Source of the DNA: 2-02-FULL-38-15 sp964645555
Lineage (GTDB): Bacteria > Patescibacteriota > Microgenomatia > Daviesbacterales > UBA10151
NCBI GenBank assembly: GCA_964645555.1
Contig: CAZYBP010000030.1
Span: forward strand, 1-11,620
Direction of reading: 5' to 3'
DNA length: 11,620 nucleotides
A program made the translations under genes and the position numbers. A model generated the notes under the pieces. It did not search any database. It was not told the DNA's origin and saw only the letters and a list, made by a program, of their open reading frames with translations. This document shows, in pieces, positions 7,260 to 11,620 of the stretch (the stretch's first letter is position 1; every line of letters starts with the position of its first letter).

Positions 7260-7395
7260 ACTTTTTTTGAATCTGCTTCCAAAGCCAAATTCCTACCAAA
7301 ACTAGATCAATCAAAATCACCAACCAAAATACGGTGGCCAGAATTCCGAAGCCACCTACCCAATTCATCATTCCATATCCCCAATTACCCATCAT
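7258..7395 (-). CDS. 45-aa Met/Gly/Trp-rich single-helix membrane peptide
   Basis: The short gene has a near-perfect Shine-Dalgarno, AGGAGGTGAT, nine bases before ATG at 7395, and ends in TAG at 7258-7260, whose bases overlap the ribosome site of the next gene. It encodes MMGNWGYGMMNWVGG, then one hydrophobic helix (about residues 17-39, rich in Ile/Leu/Val/Trp), then KQIQKK. Met1-2, Met9-10 and three early aromatic residues could form a soft-metal (Cu(I)) thioether site on the outer face, but that is inference. It looks like the N-terminal part of the GYGMMG-type small proteins that often precede a SHOCT domain in metal-stress operons, here without SHOCT. Between ccdA and the DUF5676-like gene, with the strongest ribosome site in the window, it is very likely a real gene. 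Confidence 0.83.
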   Translation of the reverse strand: MMGNWGYGMMNWVGGFGILATVFWLVILIDLVLVGIWLWKQIQKK

Positions 7396-7400
7396 TTAAA

Positions 7401-7410
7401 ATCACCTCCT
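7401..7410 (-). promoter_or_regulatory. strong Shine-Dalgarno AGGAGGTGAT for the 45-aa gene
   Basis: Ten consecutive bases match the usual anti-Shine-Dalgarno complement, nine bases before the ATG at 7395. It is the best ribosome site in the window and suggests high expression of the small peptide relative to its neighbours, most of which lack one. Confidence 0.8.
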
Positions 7411-7419
7411 AGATTTAGT

Positions 7420-8256
7420 TTACAACTTTTTCCAAACCAAATATATTAATAAACCAAAGATGAAAAGCGAACCAATATTTACCAATAGGTTGTTCCCCAA
7501 AACCTGGTTAACTGTGTTACCTGTATTTTGGATAAACTTAGTAAACCCTTCCATCCCCTCATTAGATAAGCCTCCTAATCTAAGTAAGATTAAAGCTGTC
7601 AAACCGGTAATTAAAAAAACAATCGAGGCAACTACATTACCTAAAATAATAGGGTAGTCTTTGCCGAAAATTGCCATTGTAGTTAAAGGTTTTCTTAAAA
7701 TAGTAAATTTTGGCATTTTGTCTGTTAAAAATAGCGAAATTAACAGCAAAGGAGTAACCATACCTAAAACATATGCTCCTCCTACTGCTAAAGCTCCGAA
7801 GAAATTAGGAGACAAGAAAGTCAAAGTCAAAATACCTACCAAAACCGGAGCACAACAAGCACTAGTAATACCTGATACTATACCCAGTGTAAAAATGGAT
7901 AAAGCATCTGTCCTTCCCCCAATGCCTGGTCCAGGCAAAGAAGGCATTGGTAACTTAAGCCCTAGAAAGGTTGTAATAGCAACTCCCACCATCGTCCAGC
8001 CGCCTATTAGATATATTAAATCATGATATCTAAATAAAGCTTTTGAGATTAATGCTACACCTAAAACTGCCGGTAAAAGGACTACAAAAATCCCTAGTCC
8101 AAAAATTAAGGTCATAAGTAACACTTTTTCCCGTTCTTTAAAAACTGAACCAAGGTACGATGGAAGCAAAAAAGTAATGCAGCAGGGCGCAAACAGAGCC
8201 ACCATTCCGGCCACAAAAGCTGCTATTAAAGAAGTCTGTAAAAATATGTTTTCCAT
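7420..8256 (-). CDS. ccdA: CcdA/DsbD-type thiol-electron transporter
   Basis: This 278-aa integral membrane protein carries reducing equivalents from cytoplasmic thioredoxin across the membrane to external thiols. It has the two diagnostic cysteine sites, FAPCCITFLLPSY (Cys25/Cys26) and SACCAPVLVGI (Cys134/Cys135), one in each three-helix half, plus further C-terminal helices (about 205-226 and 257-275). Both sites have a doubled Cys, whereas most CcdA proteins have one Cys per site. The extra C-terminal segment makes it somewhat longer than minimal CcdA (about 220-240 aa). ATG at 8256 lies three bases after the CC/CxH gene's stop, so the pair are likely co-translated and functionally linked. 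Within copper operons such proteins probably keep cysteine ligands of external copper proteins reduced. A role in cytochrome c maturation is not supported, as no cytochrome c gene is present here. Confidence 0.9.
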   Translation of the reverse strand: MENIFLQTSLIAAFVAGMVALFAPCCITFLLPSYLGSVFKEREKVLLMTLIFGLGIFVVLLPAVLGVALISKALFRYHDLIYLIGGWTMVGVAITTFLGLKLPMPSLPGPGIGGRTDALSIFTLGIVSGITSACCAPVLVGILTLTFLSPNFFGALAVGGAYVLGMVTPLLLISLFLTDKMPKFTILRKPLTTMAIFGKDYPIILGNVVASIVFLITGLTALILLRLGGLSNEGMEGFTKFIQNTGNTVNQVLGNNLLVNIGSLFIFGLLIYLVWKKL

Positions 8257-8259
8257 TTG

Positions 8260-9186
8260 TTATGCCCCACAGCTGCTTCCGCTTTTTAAGACTGGCCAAT
8301 CAATCACCCCTATTTGTCTTTTGATGGCCTGATAACCTTGCGAGGAAGAAAATGTTTTGGATAATAGTTCCAATGCAGAAACGTTTTTAAAATCACGGTT
8401 ATTTTTGGCAAAATGATAAGCTATATCCAAATAAGTTTGTGGGAACCAATAAGAATTAAAAGCTAAAACAGTTTTATAAATTTCATCTTTGGAAAATCCT
8501 TGAGAAACCATCAACTCAATTAAGGCTAAAGCCGCCATACCATGATTACAGTCAGGAAATGCCGTGGAATTACCGCAGCAAGGTCGAAATACCCCTTCCG
8601 CTATCTCTTGTACCAGAGCTTGTTGTTCTATGTTAAGCTTAATATATTCATATTTACTATAAATTTGCATAGGTTGCTTAACGCCAATTGTCCAACCACC
8701 GGTTGATGCAAAGTTAGAAGCGTCACCGTTTGCCATCATTGGACCTTTTTCTAAGATATCGTTTTTATTTGCTAACCCTAAGCCCCATAAAACATCTACC
8801 CAAAATCTGGCATTAGTTTCATTTAATTCAATCTGGGCTTGATTTGAACCATCCAAGTATTTTTCCATTTCCTGTGACAAACTCCCTTCTTCACCAACCA
8901 AAGCTTGAGTTAGTTTACTCTTATCGATTATGCCATCTTCTATCAATCTTTTACCTAAATCTCCCCAGCGAATTTTAAAAACAAATCCATTTTTAGGTAA
9001 AACTTGTTCTTGTAAAGCTTCTAAATTAATTGCCTGAGGATTACTTGATGCAACAGGTTTATTCAATCTTATCCACTGCTTACCTATAAATAATTGTTGT
9101 GTCACCATTCCTAAAACAAAGGATATACTAACAAGATAAATAATTAATGCTATGCGGGATTTATCAATGACCCTCTTCTCTTTCAT
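8260..9186 (-). CDS. uncharacterised membrane-anchored protein with CC and CxH motifs
   Basis: This 308-aa protein has one N-terminal membrane helix (about residues 11-33) and an extracellular body. I do not recognise a named family. Its first soluble part (about 52-110: LPKNGFVFKIRWGDLGKRL, IDKSKLTQAL) looks helical. The second has LWGLGLANKNDIL (133-145) and GGWTIG (163-168). A striking core, FRPCCGNSTAFPDCNHGMA (200-218), holds Cys203, Cys204, Cys213 and His215, and the protein ends in GSSCGA with Cys306. These five residues suggest a metal site or disulfide relay, but that is inference. It sits between a DUF1573 gene (15 bases) and ccdA (3 bases), so it may be a thiol client of CcdA or a copper-binding protein. 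The ATG has no Shine-Dalgarno, so translation may be coupled to the upstream gene. Confidence 0.85.
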   Translation of the reverse strand: MKEKRVIDKSRIALIIYLVSISFVLGMVTQQLFIGKQWIRLNKPVASSNPQAINLEALQEQVLPKNGFVFKIRWGDLGKRLIEDGIIDKSKLTQALVGEEGSLSQEMEKYLDGSNQAQIELNETNARFWVDVLWGLGLANKNDILEKGPMMANGDASNFASTGGWTIGVKQPMQIYSKYEYIKLNIEQQALVQEIAEGVFRPCCGNSTAFPDCNHGMAALALIELMVSQGFSKDEIYKTVLAFNSYWFPQTYLDIAYHFAKNNRDFKNVSALELLSKTFSSSQGYQAIKRQIGVIDWPVLKSGSSCGA

Positions 9187-9201
9187 ATTAGTTTAAATAC
9201 A

Positions 9202-9705
9202 TCATTTCACTACAGTCCCTGAAAAGGACAATTCCACATAAGGATTATCCGGATCGTTTGTTTCAAAACTAATATTTCTTGAAATTGGTCCAACCCCAGA
9301 AGGTCCATGAAATGTAGGATCAAATTCTGCAACAACCTCACCACTTTCTCCTGGCTTAAGAGTACCTACCCAGCCAGAAGATTGCGACATTCCTTTCATA
9401 GATGATTTTGGTCCGGCACCAGCAGGAGTCTTCCCATAAGTTTTAGTACATGTACAAGATGTTGCCAAATTGGCTATCTGTAAATCTTTGTCACCTATAT
9501 TTTTAATGGCATAACTATGGATTGCTAATCCTCCACCAAATGGAATGTTTTTGAAATCAAAACTGTTCTCTAACACTTGCAGCTTGACTCCATTAGTTTT
9601 TTCTAATTTAGGCTTCGTAGGAGCACTAGATAATAAAAATACCGCACCAATTAAAAGTAATACTGTTGTAATTACAACTCCAATAATTATTTTAGGATTG
9701 TTCAC
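9202..9705 (-). CDS. DUF1573 domain protein, membrane-anchored
   Basis: This 167-aa protein has an N-terminal membrane helix (about residues 6-26) followed by an external immunoglobulin-like DUF1573 domain: FDFKNIPFGGG, YAIKNIGDKDLQIANL, SCTCT (83-87, the family's SCGCT position), TLKPGESGEVVAEFDP and ISFETNDPDNPYVELSFSG. DUF1573 function is unknown; it often sits with copper and thiol-redox genes. The family's SC-C-T pair is retained as Cys84/Cys86, and a Gly/Ser/Met-rich insert (about 95-110) follows, both possible metal-contacting features. The start is GTG at 9705, which overlaps the csoR stop as GTGA, with only a weak AAAGAG site before it; no other start exists in the frame before an upstream TGA, so coupling to csoR is expected. 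Confidence 0.85.
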   Translation of the reverse strand: MNNPKIIIGVVITTVLLLIGAVFLLSSAPTKPKLEKTNGVKLQVLENSFDFKNIPFGGGLAIHSYAIKNIGDKDLQIANLATSCTCTKTYGKTPAGAGPKSSMKGMSQSSGWVGTLKPGESGEVVAEFDPTFHGPSGVGPISRNISFETNDPDNPYVELSFSGTVVK

Positions 9706-9974
9706 TTGGTACTCTTTCTTATAACTTTCATTATCTCTTCAACAGTGGGATTCACTTTGCCTTTTTTAATACTATCTACTACACAAGTTTTCAGATGATT
9801 TTCTAAAACTAAACCGTTTGCTTCTTCCAACGCTCGTTGGACTGCTTGGGATTGATGTATTACATCAATACAATAGACACCATCTTCTACCATTTTAAGA
9901 ACTTTACTCAGATGACCTTTAGCAATTTTCAACCGGTGCAGAATTCTCTCTTGAGTATCTTTAGGTCTATACAT
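9702..9974 (-). CDS. csoR: CsoR-type Cu(I)-sensing repressor
   Basis: This 90-aa all-helical regulator belongs to the CsoR/RcnR (DUF156) family. The start ERILHRLKIAKGHLSKVLKM contains the RLxxxxGHLxxV-type DNA-binding helix, and the ligands are Cys35 (VYCIDV), His60 and Cys64 (ENHLKTC). This C-H-C set, with Arg rather than His at position 3, is the Cu(I) type; the Ni/Co regulator RcnR has H-C-H-H and the persulfide sensor CstR lacks the His. When Cu(I) binds, the tetramer is expected to leave its operator and allow transcription of the copper genes. It is first in the operon, and its own promoter carries a matching G5/C5 palindrome, so autorepression is likely. ATG at 9974 follows an AGGGGG that doubles as Shine-Dalgarno and operator half-site. 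Confidence 0.95.
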   Translation of the reverse strand: MYRPKDTQERILHRLKIAKGHLSKVLKMVEDGVYCIDVIHQSQAVQRALEEANGLVLENHLKTCVVDSIKKGKVNPTVEEIMKVIRKSTK

Positions 9975-9978
9975 TTAA

Positions 9979-9995
9979 ATCCCCCTATGGGGGAT
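9979..9995 (-). promoter_or_regulatory. CsoR operator palindrome (ATCCCCC-TAT-GGGGGAT)
   Basis: Seven-base perfect inverted arms flank a TAT. C/G-tract palindromes of this type, with a G/C run and AT-rich outer bases, are the known operator form of CsoR proteins. It abuts the predicted -10 box and its AGGGGG half lies six bases before the csoR ATG, so a bound tetramer would block transcription initiation. Confidence 0.8.
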
Positions 9996-10024
9996 ATAAT
10001 AAACTATAGTGATTTTTTTGTCTA
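9996..10024 (-). promoter_or_regulatory. sigma70-type promoter of the copper operon
   Basis: On the minus strand a -35 box TAGACA (10019-10024, 5 of 6 matching TTGACA) and a -10 box TATTAT (9996-10001, 5 of 6 matching TATAAT) are 17 bases apart. Transcription should start around 9989, inside the CsoR palindrome, giving a leader of about 15 bases. It is the only good promoter in the 61-base gap before csoR. Confidence 0.65.
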
Positions 10025-10035
10025 GTAGGGAATAA

Positions 10036-10527
10036 TTATTTGAAGCTTAAACTCTTAATTAGTACTGAAACACCAATCAATTGTGTAATAAACATTATTA
10101 AATTTACGCTTTCTGTAGAAGGACTCATCCATCCTGCCGAAAGCCAAAACACCATATTTAAAAATATTCCCCCTAACAGTCCTGAGATTAAAACTATTGC
10201 AGCTCTATTGTCCCAGGATTTCTTAATTAATAGATATGATGCCCCTAGTATAATTGCCAGTGCAGATAAAAACTCTCCCCACATAGTTAAATTGCCAAAA
10301 AGTTTTGAATTGGGGATTGCTGTATTTTGTAGAAAATCTTTGACTAAAGGATAAGGATTCTTACTAGCAAAAAAGGCTAGGGTTTTACCTAATTCATCCA
10401 CGAATTTCCCCCCATATAGCTTACCGTAACTACTTCTTAACCAAATCAATCCATGAGCAAGTAATATCAAAATTAAACCATTAAAAAAGTTTTTATTACT
10501 TAGGTAAGAAACTTGTTTATTGGACAT
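10036..10527 (-). CDS. DoxX/DoxD-like integral membrane protein
   Basis: This 163-aa protein has four predicted membrane helices. Its middle part, including YGKLYGGKFVDELGKTL, FFASKNPYPLVKDFL and LFGNLTMWGEFLSALAIILGASYL, matches the DoxX/DoxD superfamily, in which a loop ending in NPYP and a FG-N-L-x-x-x-GE helix are typical. Some relatives are thiosulfate:quinone oxidoreductase subunits and others act with thiol or stress systems, so the quinone or redox role is only suggested. It abuts the DsbA gene (TAA then ATG, no gap), with only a weak ribosome site, implying translation coupled to the oxidative folding module. It ends 61 bases before csoR with no terminator-like hairpin between. Confidence 0.8.
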   Translation of the reverse strand: MSNKQVSYLSNKNFFNGLILILLAHGLIWLRSSYGKLYGGKFVDELGKTLAFFASKNPYPLVKDFLQNTAIPNSKLFGNLTMWGEFLSALAIILGASYLLIKKSWDNRAAIVLISGLLGGIFLNMVFWLSAGWMSPSTESVNLIMFITQLIGVSVLIKSLSFK

Positions 10528-11166
10528 TTATTTTTTTAATTCTTGGTCAACCAAATTTTCAAGATCTGCAAAATTGAGTAGATTTAGCTTACGCCCGTTG
10601 AGAAAAAAGCTGGGCGTAGAATTTACTCGATAAACCCGGGCAGCAGCTATATCCTCATCGATCCTTACAGCATACTGATCTTTTGCAATCGCCTCTTTAA
10701 TCTTTGCGCCATCTAAACCAAATTGAGTTCCTAAATTAGCAAAATAATCTGAGACATCCGCAAGTTGCGACCATTCCTGCTGAGTTTCAAATAATTTGTC
10801 ATGTACTGGCCAAAACTTGCCTTCTGTGGCTGCATATTCTGCAAAATTAGCTGCTTTGCGGGCATGAACGTGTTGATTTAAAGGAAAATGTCGGTAAATA
10901 AATTGAATATTATCTTTATTCTCTATAGCCTGCTTCACAAATGGCTGGGCGGCTTGGCAAGCCGGACACTGAAAATCCGAAAATTCCACTAACTTTACTT
11001 TAGCGCTATCACTGCCAATTTTTTGACCTTTGGAATAATCAATATTAATACTTTTGCTATCTTCATTTGGGGTTTGTTCACTTTTTCCCAGCAAGAAAAC
11101 TGCCCCAATAATTAAAACTAAACTAAATATTAAGATTGCTCCCAGTATTTTTGTTTCTCTACTCAT
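10528..11166 (-). CDS. membrane-anchored DsbA-family thiol oxidase/isomerase
   Basis: This 212-aa protein has an N-terminal membrane helix (about residues 7-26) and an external DsbA-like thioredoxin domain (Thioredoxin_4 type). The active site FQCPAC (Cys67-Pro-Ala-Cys70) follows VKLVEFSDF, and the cis-proline loop STPSFFLNG (183-191, Pro185) is intact. It is expected to introduce disulfides into exported proteins and to be re-oxidised by the VKOR protein encoded just upstream. The ATG lies within the end of the VKOR gene (eight-base overlap), so production of the two is linked. In this context it could also oxidise the cysteine sites of the external copper proteins, in balance with CcdA. Length and motifs are normal. 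Confidence 0.92.
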   Translation of the reverse strand: MSRETKILGAILIFSLVLIIGAVFLLGKSEQTPNEDSKSINIDYSKGQKIGSDSAKVKLVEFSDFQCPACQAAQPFVKQAIENKDNIQFIYRHFPLNQHVHARKAANFAEYAATEGKFWPVHDKLFETQQEWSQLADVSDYFANLGTQFGLDGAKIKEAIAKDQYAVRIDEDIAAARVYRVNSTPSFFLNGRKLNLLNFADLENLVDQELKK

Positions 11167-11608
11167 CTGCTTTCGGTGTCATTTTTGGTGTTTTGAAAAA
11201 TTCTAACATACATAAGCCAAAAATTATTACAGATACAATAAACGATATGATACACCAAATACAATAAGCTTTAATAACAAAAGCCTCAAGAAAAGTTAAA
11301 TATACCCCAAACATAACCGCGGAAAAACTGGCCAAAAGCCTAAGTAGGTCAATTACCCTATGGTAAGTATGAGTCAACCAAACCGATATAAAGGCCGTAG
11401 TCAGATAAAAAGCTATACCAAAGTAGGGCAAATCAATACCGAACAACTTGGAAAATGTACTGTTTCTTACCAAGTCACAACCACTGCCTGTAATAGGACA
11501 AACAATTGGTCCGCTTTGAATATACTCATAGGCCAGAAAGGCCGTAACAGCCAAGCCTACCAAACTTAAAATAAAGATTAATCTGTTAACAGTTTTATTA
11601 ATCGTCAA
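11159..11608 (-). CDS. VKOR-family disulfide-forming membrane protein
   Basis: This protein (149 aa from the TTG) is a four-helix bacterial vitamin K epoxide reductase homologue, the partner that re-oxidises DsbA using quinone. It has the loop pair CPITGSGC (Cys37 and Cys44), NSTFSKLFGI with the conserved Ser/FG region, and the membrane active site CIWC (Cys116-Cys119). The start is uncertain. A strong AAGGAG (11610-11615) lies one base before TTG at 11608 but seven bases before an in-frame ATT at 11602; an in-frame TAG at 11618-11620 bars a longer start. The next TTG would cut into the first helix. I list the TTG, but initiation at ATT is equally plausible. It overlaps dsbA by eight bases. 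Confidence 0.9.
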   Translation of the reverse strand: MTINKTVNRLIFILSLVGLAVTAFLAYEYIQSGPIVCPITGSGCDLVRNSTFSKLFGIDLPYFGIAFYLTTAFISVWLTHTYHRVIDLLRLLASFSAVMFGVYLTFLEAFVIKAYCIWCIISFIVSVIIFGLCMLEFFKTPKMTPKADE

Positions 11609-11620
11609 ACTCCTTATCTA

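Noticed and set aside
7244..7288. TTG start for the DUF5676-like protein
   Set aside because: It would overlap the 45-aa gene by about 30 bases, and the added residues lack a ribosome site, unlike the ATG at 7243.
10160..10415. C-runs in the DoxX-like gene (ATTCCCCCTAAC and ATTTCCCCCCATA) as extra CsoR sites
   Set aside because: Each is only a half-site with no matching G-run, and they lie inside coding sequence away from a promoter.
1..11620. search for tRNA/rRNA genes, CRISPR repeats, insertion sequences, attachment sites
   Set aside because: No cloverleaf, repeated spacer pattern, transposase-like protein or long direct repeat was seen, and almost every base lies in an identified gene.

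Overview
The window is AT-rich DNA, densely packed with genes, and uses TGA as a normal stop (csoR and the DUF1573 gene end in it), so the code is the standard bacterial one. Exported redox and copper proteins are held by N-terminal membrane anchors rather than lipoprotein signals, disulfide chemistry uses a VKOR/DsbA pair, and many starts lack a Shine-Dalgarno. Together this suggests a small-genome, monoderm-like bacterium such as a member of the Patescibacteria (CPR). That placement is inference, since no rRNA or other phylogenetic marker is present. No RNA gene, mobile element, CRISPR array or convincing terminator was seen, and no gene-free stretch exceeds about 60 bases.

Left edge (1-3011): the 3' part of a plus-strand FAD-linked 2-hydroxyacid dehydrogenase (D-lactate/glycolate oxidase type) converges on a minus-strand PfkB-family kinase, their stop codons overlapping in one TTAA. 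Upstream of the PfkB gene on the minus strand is a D-glycerate 3-kinase-like P-loop kinase. These three may belong to hydroxyacid/glycerate and sugar metabolism.

Centre (3036-10024): a ten-gene minus-strand copper operon. A sigma70-type promoter and a CsoR-type palindrome sit directly before csoR. The gene order is csoR, DUF1573 protein, an uncharacterised anchored protein with a CC/CxH motif (308 aa), ccdA, a 45-aa Met/Gly/Trp-rich membrane peptide (short and easily missed), a DUF5676-like membrane protein, an anchored cupredoxin, the Cu(I) ATPase copA, a TauE/SafE-like transporter fused to a second cupredoxin, and a CopZ-like HMA protein. Gaps are 1-36 bases or overlaps, so one transcript is likely. 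A working model is that CsoR senses Cu(I), CopZ carries it in the cytoplasm, CopA exports it, the two cupredoxins and perhaps the DUF1573 and CC/CxH proteins bind it outside, and CcdA supplies electrons to keep external cysteines reduced.

Right edge (10036-11608): VKOR, DsbA and a DoxX/DoxD-like membrane protein, also minus strand and tightly packed. This is an oxidative protein-folding module immediately upstream of the copper promoter. The window therefore juxtaposes disulfide-forming (VKOR/DsbA) and disulfide-reducing (CcdA) machinery with copper handling. The least explained parts are the 308-aa CC/CxH protein and the 45-aa peptide.
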